Source: Nocardia sp. SYP-A9097
GTDB taxonomy: Bacteria > Actinomycetota > Actinomycetes > Mycobacteriales > Mycobacteriaceae
Direction: 5' to 3'
DNA: 64,000 nucleotides
NCBI RefSeq assembly: GCF_009649815.1
Contig: NZ_WJIC01000005.1
Location: forward strand, 62,001 to 126,000
Shown here: piece by piece, positions 35,065-43,889 of the stretch
How positions within the stretch are numbered: position 1 is the stretch's first letter
Layout: each line of letters begins with the position of its first letter
Notes under the pieces: model-generated
Told to the model about the DNA's origin: nothing
What the model saw: only the letters and a program-made list of their open reading frames with translations
The model's database searches: none
Translations under genes and position numbers: made by a program

Positions 35065-36225
35065 TCAGCGCGGTCCGCGCAGCACGCGCCGCGCGATCGA
35101 CCAGCGCAGCACCTCCGACGGACCCTCGTAGATTCGGAATGCCCTGGCCTCCACCAGGAATCGGGCGACCAGATGGTCCTCGCAGACGCCCAGGCCGCCG
35201 TGCAGCTGCACCGCGCGATCCAATATCCGCCACACCGCCTCGGAGACGAAGGTCTTCGCGATGGAGGTCTCGTGCCGGGCCTGCGCGGAGGTCGGTCCCT
35301 GCAGATCGATGGTCTCGGCGACCGATCGGACCAGACTGCGTGCTGCGGCGATATCGATCTCGTTATCGGCGATGAGCCCCTGTGCCAGACCGTGTTCGGC
35401 GATCGGGACGCCGAAGGAGGAGCGGTGCGTGATATGGTCGATGGTCAACTGCTGGGCGCGTACCGCGAGGCCGAGCCAATTCATACAGAAGGTCAGCCGG
35501 GACGGTGCCAGCCGCACCTGCGCCAGTTCGAGTCCGCGGCCCACCTCGCCGAGCACCGCGGAGTCCGGGACCTCGCAGTCGACGAAATCGACCTCGCAGT
35601 GCCCGCCGGGCGCGCTGGTGTGATCCAGCGTCGGCATGCGACGGCCCACCCGCAGGCCCGGATTGTTCTCATCGACCAGGAACATGGTGGGGCCGTCGGT
35701 GGTCATGGCGACGCAGATGATGAAGGCCGCGCCGCGGGCGCCGGTGGTGAAGTGCTTGGCGCCGTTGATGATCCAGCCGTTGTCGGTCTCCTGCGCATTG
35801 GTCTGCAGCATGCGCGGATCGGCGCCCGCACCGGGTGCGGGTTCGGTCAGGGCGATGGCCGAGCGCACATCGCCGGCGGCCAGCGGGGCCAGATAGCGTT
35901 CCTGCTGTTCGGGATTGGCCACATGCGCGAGCAGATGGATATTGCCGTCATCGGGGGCCCAGGCATTGACCGCGAGCGGGCCGAGCAGGCTCGCCCCGGC
36001 GGCCTCCAGGACCCGGGCCTGGCCGCGGGTGTCGAGCCCGAGGCCGCCGTAGCGGGGATCCGAGAGCGGTCCGAAGACGCCCGCGGCCTTGGCTTTCTTC
36101 TGCAGGTCCAGTCGCAGTGCGTCATCGGTGACGCGACCGTCGACCACCACCTCTCGTTCGACCGGTATGACGTGATCAATAACGAACTGCTTGGTCTGTT
36201 CGACCAGCTCCGCCACAGCGCTCAT
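35065..36225 (-). CDS. Acyl-CoA dehydrogenase
   Basis: A 386-residue flavin acyl-CoA dehydrogenase. Seen: SDPRYGGLGLD, IALTEPAPGAGADP (FAD/substrate loop), WIINGAKHFTTGA, CMNWLGLAVRAQQLTIDHITHRSSFG, QLHGGLGVCEDHLVARFLVEARAFRIYEGPSEVLRWSIARR. It desaturates acyl-CoA at the 2,3-position. The usual catalytic Glu is present in YEGPSEV. First gene of the reverse operon, divergent from the VanB-type reductase over 141 bp that carry the shared motif. Confidence 0.93.
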   Translation of the reverse strand: MSAVAELVEQTKQFVIDHVIPVEREVVVDGRVTDDALRLDLQKKAKAAGVFGPLSDPRYGGLGLDTRGQARVLEAAGASLLGPLAVNAWAPDDGNIHLLAHVANPEQQERYLAPLAAGDVRSAIALTEPAPGAGADPRMLQTNAQETDNGWIINGAKHFTTGARGAAFIICVAMTTDGPTMFLVDENNPGLRVGRRMPTLDHTSAPGGHCEVDFVDCEVPDSAVLGEVGRGLELAQVRLAPSRLTFCMNWLGLAVRAQQLTIDHITHRSSFGVPIAEHGLAQGLIADNEIDIAAARSLVRSVAETIDLQGPTSAQARHETSIAKTFVSEAVWRILDRAVQLHGGLGVCEDHLVARFLVEARAFRIYEGPSEVLRWSIARRVLRGPR

Positions 36226-36263
36226 GCCGCCAGTCTCACGCCGCCACGGCATCTCCAGGCCGC

Positions 36264-36290
36264 GCGATAGCCAATACCGATCGGGCGAAT
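36264..36290. promoter_or_regulatory. Shared promoter-region motif, copy B, in a divergent promoter
   Basis: GCGATAGCC-N4-CCGATCGG-GCGAAT, 38 bp upstream of the acyl-CoA dehydrogenase start and 76 bp upstream of the reductase start. Twenty of 24 positions before the last three bases match copy A at 13071-13097 with the same spacing. Confidence 0.5.
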
Positions 36291-36366
36291 CGACTCCCGC
36301 TACTCCCGAGCGCCACGCGGCGGCGCTCGGCCAGAGTGTGGGCGACGCTGATTCCAAGGGGATGTG

Positions 36367-37296
36367 ATGACCGAGCTCATGGTCCGGGTGACCGATCGAC
36401 GGGACGAGGCCGAGGGCGTTTTCTCCCTGGGCCTGGCCGCAGTCGGCGGCGGACCGCTGCCGCACTGGACACCGGGCGCTCATATAGATGTGAGCGTCGG
36501 CACCGCCGGTGTGCGGCAGTACTCGCTCTGCGGCGATCCCGCCGACGAGCGACGCTGGCGCATCGCCATCCTGCACGAACCCGCCGGGCGCGGCGGATCG
36601 GATCACCTGCACCGCACCGCACGACCGGGTGCGGCACTGCGAGTATCGCTGCCACGCAACAACTTCGAACTGGTACCCAGTGACGCGTACCTGTTCGTCG
36701 CGGGCGGGATCGGCATTACGCCGATCCTGCCCATGCTGGCGGCGGCGCAGCGCGCCGGAGCGAGCTGGACCCTGTACTACGGGGCCCGCAGCCGCGCGCA
36801 TCTCGCCTTCACCGGTGAACTGTCGTGGCATCGGCAGGTGCGGATGGTGCCGCAGGACGAATTGGGACTGCTGCCCGTCGCGGCGATCCTGGGCGATCGT
36901 GGCGGGGCCGAGGTGTACTGCTGTGGCCCCGCGCCGTTGCTCGACGCCATCGAAACCGAGGGCGCGCGAACGGGAGTCGCGGTGCACATCGAACGCTTCG
37001 TACCCCGGCAACTTGAGACCGCGCCCGATCGGGAGTTCGAGCTCCAGCTCGCCCGCACCGGTCGCACGCTGCGGGTTCCGGCCGGACGGCCGGTGATAGA
37101 TGTGCTCGAGAGTGCGGGCGTCACGGTCGTCACCTCATGCCGGGAGGGCACCTGTGGCAGCTGTGAGACCGCGGTGCTGTCCGGTTCGGTCGAGCATCGC
37201 GATTCGGTGCTCAGCGCCGCGGAGCGAGCCGCCGGGGCGACCATGATGCCCTGCGTCTCCCGCGCTGTATCCGATGTTCTCGTCCTGGACCTGTGA
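36367..37296 (+). CDS. PDR/VanB-type oxidoreductase: FMN/NAD domain with C-terminal [2Fe-2S] ferredoxin
   Basis: A 309-residue electron-transfer protein of the phthalate-dioxygenase-reductase class. Flavin domain with RQYSLCGDP, NAD domain with VAGGIGITPILPMLAAAQ and YYGARSR ... VYCCGPAPLLDAI, and C-terminal ferredoxin with CREGTCGSCETAVLSG plus a later Cys in MPCVSRA (four cluster cysteines). ATG at 36367 follows AAGGGG. GTG 36364 is also possible. Within this cluster it is a plausible electron donor for the P450s or the diiron enzymes. Confidence 0.9.
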   Translation: MTELMVRVTDRRDEAEGVFSLGLAAVGGGPLPHWTPGAHIDVSVGTAGVRQYSLCGDPADERRWRIAILHEPAGRGGSDHLHRTARPGAALRVSLPRNNFELVPSDAYLFVAGGIGITPILPMLAAAQRAGASWTLYYGARSRAHLAFTGELSWHRQVRMVPQDELGLLPVAAILGDRGGAEVYCCGPAPLLDAIETEGARTGVAVHIERFVPRQLETAPDREFELQLARTGRTLRVPAGRPVIDVLESAGVTVVTSCREGTCGSCETAVLSGSVEHRDSVLSAAERAAGATMMPCVSRAVSDVLVLDL

Positions 37297-37400
37297 GATC
37301 GAAAGACATTGCACCCCAAGGAATTACGCGCGACACACGTGCACGTATCACCACGTGCCGATTCCCGATTCTGGGAATGATAGAGAGAAGAAGCTACAGG

Positions 37401-38093
37401 ATGAGGAAGACTGCCGCGGCGTCCGCGCTGCTCGCCGCCGCGCTGGCCATCACCGCCGGAGCCACCGGTTCGGCTCAGGCGGACACCAAAGATGTCGTGA
37501 ACTACACGGCCACCAATACCGACAGCTCCATGACCATCCGTACCGATGCCGGGTCGCTGGCCGTCGAGGATGGTGTCTTCAAGATCAAGGCCGCCAATGG
37601 CACCGTGCTCGGCGGCACCGAATTGTCTTTCCGGGTGGATGATTTCGTCTTCCCGATCGCCACCCAGATCAGCGACCACTCCGCCACCCTGACCCCGCAG
37701 CTGGATCTCGAGCACGCCGTCTACCAGCCGGTCGCGCTGCCCTACGAGAACCAGGCGCCCTGGAAGACCGATTACGAGCGCGAGCAGGCCGCCTGGAGCC
37801 GGATGACCTCCACCATCACCATGGGCGCCACCATCGGCACCCTGGTCGGTGGCATCGGCGGCGCGGCCGTGGGCTGCCTGCTGGGCGGCGCGACCGGTGC
37901 GGTGCTGACCGGTGCGCTCAGCGCGATGTTCGGCGCCCTGCCCGGCGCGCTCGTCGGCTGCGTCGCCGGAATGAGCGTCGTCGGCTTCCTGGGCACCGTC
38001 GCCGGCCAGCTCCTGGTCACCGCACCCGCCGTGATTCTCGCTGCGGCACAATACTTCACCACCATCAACCAGCCCTCCATGGCTGTCAAGTAG
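37401..38093 (+). CDS. Exported protein with hydrophobic glycine-rich C-terminal half, unknown function
   Basis: A 230-residue protein with a clear Sec signal peptide (MRKTAAASALLAAALAITAGATGSAQA, cleavage about residue 27). Residues about 30-125 are polar and beta-rich (VNYTATNTDSSMTIRTDAGSLAVEDGVFKI). Residues about 135-215 are long Gly/Ala-rich hydrophobic helices with Cys pairs (GCLLGG ... GCVAGM). Similar two-part exported proteins are common in Nocardia. No enzyme motif is visible. It lies downstream of the reductase with a good terminator after it. Confidence 0.75.
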   Translation: MRKTAAASALLAAALAITAGATGSAQADTKDVVNYTATNTDSSMTIRTDAGSLAVEDGVFKIKAANGTVLGGTELSFRVDDFVFPIATQISDHSATLTPQLDLEHAVYQPVALPYENQAPWKTDYEREQAAWSRMTSTITMGATIGTLVGGIGGAAVGCLLGGATGAVLTGALSAMFGALPGALVGCVAGMSVVGFLGTVAGQLLVTAPAVILAAAQYFTTINQPSMAVK

Positions 38094-38127
38094 GTGTGAA
38101 GACCGGGCGAATTCGCCTGGGGGACAC

Positions 38128-38163
38128 AGCCCCGCTCGGCTCCTCATCCGAGCGGGGCTTTTC
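38128..38163 (+). terminator. Intrinsic terminator after the exported-protein gene
   Basis: Stem AGCCCCGCTCGG / CCGAGCGGGGCT (12 bp) with an 8-nt loop, followed by TTTTC. Confidence 0.88.
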
Positions 38164-38222
38164 GCCGTCACCTGCCGATCGGCCCTTCGCGCCGTCGTTT
38201 AAACTTGCGCGGCTTGTCGTTT

Positions 38223-38654
38223 ATGGGGAGCGGAAGCTATGCGGTCGACCCGGTCACCAAATCCGTTGTGGGAAGCATCGATTCGCCCGTCGGGGGTGAA
38301 TTGCTCGTCGTCGACCCGCGAACGAACACCGCGTTCATCACATCGGACAGCAAGATCGTTGTCCTGGACCTCGCCAAGGGCGTCTATGCCGGGACCATCG
38401 ACCTCGGCCATCGCGGGTACTGGATCGCCATCGATCCCGCCGCCGGCAATGTCTACGTCCCGGCATCGGGCACGAGCGGCTCCGCCGGTCTCACCGTGAT
38501 CGACACCGCGACCCGAACCGTCAAAGGCGTGATCAACATTGGTGATTCGGCCGAAGGCATCACGGCAGATCCGTTGTCCCACAAGGTCTATGTGCGCCCG
38601 CTGGCATCGGAGATCATTGTCGTCGAGCCCTGCGCCACCATGAAGTGCAACTGA
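38223..38654 (+). CDS. YncE/YVTN-type beta-propeller protein, probably truncated
   Basis: A 143-residue piece with three blade repeats of the YVTN kind (YAVDPVTKSVVGSIDSP, VLDLAKGVYAGTIDL, VIDTATRTVKGVINIGDSAEGI) and an ending CATMKCN. Intact homologs have about 300 residues with a signal peptide, neither of which is here. An ATG (38223) is present without a good ribosome binding site. It is most likely the 3' remnant of an exported propeller gene. Confidence 0.55.
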   Translation: MGSGSYAVDPVTKSVVGSIDSPVGGELLVVDPRTNTAFITSDSKIVVLDLAKGVYAGTIDLGHRGYWIAIDPAAGNVYVPASGTSGSAGLTVIDTATRTVKGVINIGDSAEGITADPLSHKVYVRPLASEIIVVEPCATMKCN

Positions 38655-38659
38655 GGATG

Positions 38660-39877
38660 TCAGCGCAGATGGACCAGCAGCTCCAGCAGGCCGCGGATCA
38701 GGGTGCTGGACTGCCAGTGGACGGTGGCGGTGCGGGAGCGGCGCAGGTTCGGGAAACGTTGCAGGAGAGCGGTGAACGCGATGGTCGCCTCCAGGCGGGC
38801 CAGGGGCGCGCCGAGGCAGAAGTGGATGCCGTGGCCGAAGGCCAGGTGGGTGGTGGGGGTGCGGGTGGGGTCGAGGGTATCGGGGGCCGAGAAGCGGGCC
38901 GGGTCGTGATTGGCGGCGGCCAAGGCTATGTAAACCAGTTCGCCGGTGGGGATTTCGGTGTCACCGATGGTGATCGGTGCGGTGGTGTAGCGGACGGTGG
39001 AGAGGTTGACCGGGCCGTCGTAGCGGAGGAACTCCTCGACCGCGTCGGGGATGGCGGTCGGGTCCGCGCGCAGGGCGGATATGCGCTCGGGATGCAGTAG
39101 CAGGGCGTGGGTGCCGTTGGCGATGAGGTTGACGGTGGTCTCGTAACCGGCTACCAGTAGCAGGAAAGACATTGCCACCAGCTCGTTTTCGGTGAGGGCG
39201 TCACCGTCGTCGCCGACTCGGATCAGGCTGGAGAGCAGATCGTCCTGTGGCTCGGCCTGTTTGGTGTGTATCAGCCGGGTCAGATACTCCGCCATGGCCA
39301 GAGACGCTTGGGTACGCTCGCGCTCCCGTCCCACCACACCGACCAGGTCGCGGGTCCACCGGTGGAATTCACCGCGTTCGGCGAGCGGGACCCCCAGGAG
39401 TTCGCAGATGACCGTAATCGGCAGCGGCACAGCGAATTCGCGTAGCAGGTCGACCTCGTCGCGATCCGCGAGGGCGTCCAGCAGACCGGCGGCGATCTCC
39501 TCGATACGGGGGCGGAGCCGGGCCACTCGGTGCGCGGTGAACGCCTTACCGACCAACTTGCGCAGCCGGGTGTGGTCCGGCGGATCGAGATTGAGCATGT
39601 GGGTGAGCAGCGCCAGCTGGCGCGGATCCGTCGGGGGAGTACCGCGTTTCGCGCTCACCAGGGCGTCGACCTTGGCGATGTCCTTCTGCAGGCGCGGGTC
39701 CGCGAGCGCGGCACGGCCCTCGGCATAGCCGACGATCACCCAGCGGATCACACCGTCCGGGAAGCGGACCGGCCGCACCGGGCCGCGTTCGCGCCAGCGC
39801 CGGTAGTGCGCGTGCGGGTCGTCGAAGAAATCCGCGCCGATGGTTTCGATCTTGTCCCGCATTTCGATTTCCGCCAT
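38660..39877 (-). CDS. Cytochrome P450
   Basis: A 405-residue class I bacterial P450. I-helix AGYETTVNL, ExxR in VEEFLRYD, heme loop FGHGIHFCLGAPLARLEA with Cys354. It needs ferredoxin and reductase partners. The VanB-type reductase 1.4 kb away is one candidate. It is divergent from the hotdog gene at 40031 and 5 bp from the propeller remnant. Substrate unknown. A fatty-acyl or polyketide chain is plausible from context. Confidence 0.95.
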   Translation of the reverse strand: MAEIEMRDKIETIGADFFDDPHAHYRRWRERGPVRPVRFPDGVIRWVIVGYAEGRAALADPRLQKDIAKVDALVSAKRGTPPTDPRQLALLTHMLNLDPPDHTRLRKLVGKAFTAHRVARLRPRIEEIAAGLLDALADRDEVDLLREFAVPLPITVICELLGVPLAERGEFHRWTRDLVGVVGRERERTQASLAMAEYLTRLIHTKQAEPQDDLLSSLIRVGDDGDALTENELVAMSFLLLVAGYETTVNLIANGTHALLLHPERISALRADPTAIPDAVEEFLRYDGPVNLSTVRYTTAPITIGDTEIPTGELVYIALAAANHDPARFSAPDTLDPTRTPTTHLAFGHGIHFCLGAPLARLEATIAFTALLQRFPNLRRSRTATVHWQSSTLIRGLLELLVHLR

Positions 39878-40030
39878 GGCGCGACGCTATCGGCCGCCGC
39901 GCAGGGTGCCGGCCGCGCACACAGGTCTCGATCAGCCGATCGAAGATTGGAATGGAATGCGTTGTGGCGCGCCGGAATTCGCCGGCGACTGCTCGAATGA
40001 GGAGCATCGTCCGGCAGGGAGGAAGAATTC

Positions 40031-40498
40031 ATGACCACCATCGGTAACCACGTCGAGGACAAGTCCGCCAAGCGCGTCGGTGAGCTCACCGAGGTATTCC
40101 AGCGCGGACTCGACGAGAATCTCGGCGTCGGCGCATCGCTGGGTATCCGCCTGGAGAGCGCGGGCAATGGCGTCACGCGCTATTACCTGGATCCGAACCC
40201 GGCCACCATCAATGCCATGTTCACCGTGCACGGCGGTGTCATCGCCACGCTCATGGACACCGCGATGGGCAGCGCCGTATTCACCAAACTCGGTGACGGC
40301 GTGGCGTATACGACGCTCGAGCTCAAGGTGAATTTCATTCGGTCGGTGACCCTCGACGGCTCCCGGCTCACCTGTGACGCCACCGCGGTACATGTGGGCC
40401 GCCGCACCGCGACCGCCGAGGGCCGGGTCACCGACGCCGCCGGCAAACTCATCGCGCACGGCTCGACCACGATTCTGGTGCTCGGCGGCGACCAGTAG
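40031..40498 (+). CDS. PaaI-type hotdog thioesterase
   Basis: A 155-residue hotdog protein with the PaaI/YbgC-like motif NAMFTVHGGVIATLMDTAMGSAV (HGG plus Asp in the following helix). The GGAGGA site before the ATG supports the start. Monocistronic, with a hairpin behind it and a divergent P450 in front. It probably hydrolyses an acyl thioester made by this cluster. It is one of three hotdog enzymes in the region. Confidence 0.88.
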   Translation: MTTIGNHVEDKSAKRVGELTEVFQRGLDENLGVGASLGIRLESAGNGVTRYYLDPNPATINAMFTVHGGVIATLMDTAMGSAVFTKLGDGVAYTTLELKVNFIRSVTLDGSRLTCDATAVHVGRRTATAEGRVTDAAGKLIAHGSTTILVLGGDQ

Positions 40499-40510
40499 CT
40501 CAACCCGAAA

Positions 40511-40550
40511 AGGGCCCTGCCGCCGAGGATTTCGGCGGCAGCGCCCTTCT
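40511..40550. terminator. Terminator between convergent hotdog and desaturase genes
   Basis: Stem CTGCCGCCGA / TCGGCGGCAG with flanking AGGGC / GCCCT and a short T-rich end (CTTCTTCG). It lies between convergent genes 61 bp apart. Confidence 0.85.
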
Positions 40551-40558
40551 TCGTATGT

Positions 40559-41401
40559 TCAGCTCAGGCTGCGGCACTGGGCGATGAAATCGGCCAGCTC
40601 GTCCACTCTGTCGGTGCGCGTGTCCACCGCGCGGTCGATCACCTTGAGCAGATGATCGTAGGCCGCGGTGTGGTCGTAATCGGCCACATCGGCAATGCGC
40701 AGCGCCCACCGCCAGTACCCGCGCAGCGTATCGGCCAGCGGCATACGGAATCCCGCGATCACCTCGCGAATGGGCTCCACCGCGGCGTCACCCTGCGCGC
40801 GTAGATACCGGCTCACCACATCGGCCATGAAGCTGAAATGCCGTGCCTCATCGCGGGAGAGCCGGGTCAGCACGGCCCCGAGTACCGGATCGTCCACCAC
40901 GTCCCGCAGCTGGTGGTAGTACATCTGGGTGGCCTTCTCCTGCACCAGCGCGTAGGCGAAGTACTGCACCGGATGGGTGTAGGTCAGCTCGAAGGGCTTG
41001 CGCCCCTCCACCGCCAGCTCATCGCGCAGTACCTCGCGATCGCTCATGCCGGCGGCTTCCTGATAGCGCGCCAGCGCCCGGGAATGCGTGTCCTCCTCCA
41101 GTGCCCAGCGGACGGTGAAGTGGTAGAGCTCGCGATTATGCGTGAAGGTGGGCAGATCCACGCTGTCGTCGACGGGGAAACTGCGCTGGTACACATCGAA
41201 ATACCCGGGCAGGTGATCTTCGATGAGGGTCACGAACTGCACCGCCGAGCGCTGCCCCTCCGACAGCCGGTTCGCGTCGGCGACGGCCCAGTCGAACGCG
41301 GTCTCCACATCCCAGGCGCGCCCGGCGGGGGAGGCGGCCAGGAAACCGTCGACGGCCGCCACCAATTCCGGTACGGGCAGCAGTGCGGATTCGAATGTCA
41401 T
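40559..41401 (-). CDS. Acyl-ACP desaturase-like diiron enzyme (fatty acid desaturase type 2)
   Basis: A 280-residue soluble diiron protein with the pair of iron motifs of stearoyl-ACP desaturases: EEDTH (in RWALEEDTHSRAL) and DEARH (in SRDEARHFSFMAD), plus Glu in LIEDHLP and VQEKATQMYYHQL. These enzymes insert a double bond into an acyl chain held on an acyl carrier protein using O2 and ferredoxin. A carrier protein gene lies two genes upstream in the same operon. Actinobacterial DesA1/DesA2 are relatives. The bond position is unknown. Confidence 0.88.
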   Translation of the reverse strand: MTFESALLPVPELVAAVDGFLAASPAGRAWDVETAFDWAVADANRLSEGQRSAVQFVTLIEDHLPGYFDVYQRSFPVDDSVDLPTFTHNRELYHFTVRWALEEDTHSRALARYQEAAGMSDREVLRDELAVEGRKPFELTYTHPVQYFAYALVQEKATQMYYHQLRDVVDDPVLGAVLTRLSRDEARHFSFMADVVSRYLRAQGDAAVEPIREVIAGFRMPLADTLRGYWRWALRIADVADYDHTAAYDHLLKVIDRAVDTRTDRVDELADFIAQCRSLS

Positions 41402-41410
41402 CGCCGTCCC

Positions 41411-42259
41411 CTACCGGGCCTTGCGGCAGGTGAGTGCGTAATGCTTTGTGGTGTAACCCCATCCGGCATTGGCGACCTCCAGATAGTGCTGCAGCTTCGC
41501 GGCCAGTCCGGGCTGATGGGCATCGATGCGGTCGGTGGCGGCGTCCACATTGGCGATCCAGTCCTCGATGGTGCGGCGGTACTGATCGGTGAGATCGTCC
41601 ACCGCGACAATCGAGAACCCGGCGTCCTCGGCCGCGGTCACCAGCTCCGACAGCGGTCGCAGCTCACCCCAGCCGAAGATATCCGAGCGCACGAACTCGG
41701 TGCCGGCACGCTCGTCGAAAGCCTTGCGGGCGGCCGCATTCCGAAAACAGCTCTCCGAGACATAGAGTCTGCCGCCGCGGCGCAGTACCGCGCGCGCCCG
41801 CCGGAAGACCTCGTCGAGATCGGGCATATGCACGATGGAGCCGAGCATGGTGACCGCGTCCACACTCCCCGTGGGCAGGTCGAGCTCCTCGAAATGCCCT
41901 ACCCGGGTGTGGACCAGCTGCGCGACACCGCGGACGGTGGCCTGCTCGGCGATGTACTCGTGCTGGCGCGGGGCCGGGCTGACCCCGAGCGTGTGGCAGC
42001 CGTACTCCTGGGCCATGAACAGGATGAGCGAACCCCAGCCGCAGCCGATATCGAGGAGTTGCTCACCGCCGCCGAGCCCGAGCCGCCGGGCGACGAACCG
42101 CAGTTTATTGCGCTGCGCCGATTCCAGTGTGTCGCTGTCGGATTCGTACAGCGCGGAGCTGTACTTGCGCAGCGGGTCCAGGAACTGGCCGAAGATATCC
42201 GGGTCGAGATCGTAGTGCTGATTGGTATCGGCGGTGATCGCCGCGCCCTCGCCGGACAT
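41411..42259 (-). CDS. SAM-dependent methyltransferase, cyclopropane-fatty-acid-synthase type
   Basis: A 282-residue class I methyltransferase. SAM loop LLDIGCGWGSLILFMAQEYG, and the family opening NQHYDLDPDIFGQFLDPLRKYSSALY. The C-terminal region YLEVANAGWGYTTKHYALTC also fits. Family members cyclopropanate or methyl-branch double bonds in acyl chains. Stop 9 bp before the desaturase start and start overlapping the carrier protein stop, so it could act on the double bond introduced by the desaturase. Confidence 0.87.
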   Translation of the reverse strand: MSGEGAAITADTNQHYDLDPDIFGQFLDPLRKYSSALYESDSDTLESAQRNKLRFVARRLGLGGGEQLLDIGCGWGSLILFMAQEYGCHTLGVSPAPRQHEYIAEQATVRGVAQLVHTRVGHFEELDLPTGSVDAVTMLGSIVHMPDLDEVFRRARAVLRRGGRLYVSESCFRNAAARKAFDERAGTEFVRSDIFGWGELRPLSELVTAAEDAGFSIVAVDDLTDQYRRTIEDWIANVDAATDRIDAHQPGLAAKLQHYLEVANAGWGYTTKHYALTCRKAR

Positions 42260-42510
42260 CAGGCGGCTTCCCGCAGCATCTTGTCCACCACGGCCGCCAC
42301 GTCGGCGAGAGTGGAGGTGCCGAACACATCCTGATCGTCGAGTTCGATATCGAAGCGGCGCTCGATGCGGGCGATCATCCGCAGCACGCGCACCGAATCC
42401 ACGCCCGCCATCCCGCGCAGATCGGCCTCGGGCAGCAATACCGTTGCGGGCAAACCGGTTTCGGCGACGGCGATTTCGGTGACCGTGCGCAGGATCTCAG
42501 TGGTCGTCAT
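42259..42510 (-). CDS. Acyl carrier protein
   Basis: An 83-residue stand-alone carrier with the phosphopantetheine site in MAGVDSVRVL (Ser39), acidic helix III and a typical four-helix length. The motif GVDSVR differs from DSLxx of fatty acid synthase carriers, as usual for secondary pathways. ATGA overlap with the methyltransferase and with the hotdog gene upstream. It is the likely acceptor for the acyl-AMP ligase and the substrate holder for the desaturase. Confidence 0.92.
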   Translation of the reverse strand: MTTTEILRTVTEIAVAETGLPATVLLPEADLRGMAGVDSVRVLRMIARIERRFDIELDDQDVFGTSTLADVAAVVDKMLREAA

Positions 42511-43058
42511 GATCGAACTCCATTCGGGGGCAGGGCATCAGCCGTGGTGAGGGCATGCGAGAGCAGAGCGACCTCGTCGTCGCCGAGAGAAAGGTGGTGG
42601 CGGGCATCGGCCAGGGTGAACGGCTGATATGTCGCGGCCGAGGTGGCGCAGACCGCGCCGTCGGCGTCCAGAATGTCCGCGGACGCCCGGATGGGCTGCT
42701 CGGTTCCGTCGCCGGAGAGCGTTGCCACACACCGATATTCGCGATCGATGAGCAGCGGGGTGAGGAAGCGGGTGCGCTGCGAGACGGTGAATGCGGGCAC
42801 ATGCCGGGCCAGCACGATGAGATTGCCCATCACCTCATCGCAGATCACGCCGATGAGGCCGCCGTGCACCACACCCGGATAGGACTCGAAGGACCGGCCG
42901 AGGCAGAACCGGGCGGCCAGCCCGTCCCCATCAGGGGTGAAACTCAGCCGCAATCCGGACTCGTTGTGCGGGGAACAGCCGAAGCAGTGATAGTCGGGTA
43001 TCACCGACCACGGCACCGCCACGGCGGGCGGATCTGCTTGCTGCGCAGTAGGTTCCAC
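42507..43058 (-). CDS. Hotdog-fold thioesterase-like protein
   Basis: A 183-residue protein. It opens with DYHCFGCSPHNESGLRLSF (common start of the THEM4/PaaI-like family, with Cys pair) and has SYPGVVHGGLIGVICDEVMGNL (HGG plus acidic helix). GTG start, just after the diiron gene stop. It could release the finished acyl chain from the carrier protein encoded next. Confidence 0.83.
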   Translation of the reverse strand: MEPTAQQADPPAVAVPWSVIPDYHCFGCSPHNESGLRLSFTPDGDGLAARFCLGRSFESYPGVVHGGLIGVICDEVMGNLIVLARHVPAFTVSQRTRFLTPLLIDREYRCVATLSGDGTEQPIRASADILDADGAVCATSAATYQPFTLADARHHLSLGDDEVALLSHALTTADALPPNGVRS

Positions 43059-43060
43059 GA

Positions 43061-43850
43061 TTATGCGATCGCGTCGGCCAGTGCGCGCCGCACTTTGGCA
43101 TTACTGGACAGATCCAGGCCGGTGAGCGTGGCGAAGGTGCGCCGCACCTTGTCGTGCAGCACATCGAGTTCGCCCTCGGCTGCGACCTGCTCGGAGGAAC
43201 AGGTCGAATCCGGTGTCGATGGTCTCGTGATCGCCCAGCTCGGCGATCCCGGCCTTGAAGGTGCTGACCGGGTGCTTGATCTTGGCCTCGGAGCTGTACA
43301 CGTACAGCGTTTCCAGCACCGAGGGCAGCTCCTCGGGCCGACGCTTCAGGCGTTCGGTGGCGTAGTGGATGAACTCGCGGGCGTGCCCGGCCTCATCGCG
43401 ACTGGCGTTGAGCAGCAACGCTTTCAGTACCGGCTCCTGTACCCACGCCGAGACCGCGCGGTAGATGTGGTTCACGGTGAGTTCGGAGATGATATTGGTC
43501 GCCAAGGTGGCCGAGGGCGTGCTGCCGGGGGCGTACGGTTCGCGCATGGCGTCCACCGCCTTGTCCTGCACATCCTCGCCGATGGCGCGCAGCCAGCTGC
43601 GGAAGGCGTAGTGGTGCTGGACTTCCTGATAGCCCCACACCACCGCGAAGGTGGAGAAGTCGTAATCGTCCACGAATTCGGCGAGGAATCCATGCACGGC
43701 GGCAATGACATTGGATTCACCCATGGCCGAACTCTTGGCCAGGGTGATGTACTCCGGCCGCACCAGCTCTCGGTCGACGGTGTCGAAGTCGAGATCGCTG
43801 AGCTTCCAGTGCAGGCGTTCGTAATGGCGGAAGACGTCATAGCTGTGCAC
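43061..43850 (-). pseudogene. Ferritin-like diiron oxygenase/desaturase, interrupted by one frameshift
   Basis: The raw frame (43850 to 43101) reads 220 good residues with helix-bundle iron motifs (YQEVQHHYAF with ExxH; SELTVNHIYRAV; SRDEAGHAREF with ExxH) and then falls into Arg-rich nonsense. Removing one base near 43190 (in TTCCTCC on the coding strand) gives FSEQVAAEGELDVLHDKVRR and continues to TAA at 43061, 3 bp before the next gene's GTG. The whole span is 790 nt, one more than a multiple of three. The enzyme resembles acyl-ACP desaturase or N-oxygenase diiron proteins. Either a real mutation or an assembly error. Confidence 0.8.
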
Positions 43851-43889
43851 GCGGGACTCCAGTTCGAGAGGGGCGAATTCCGTTGGGCT

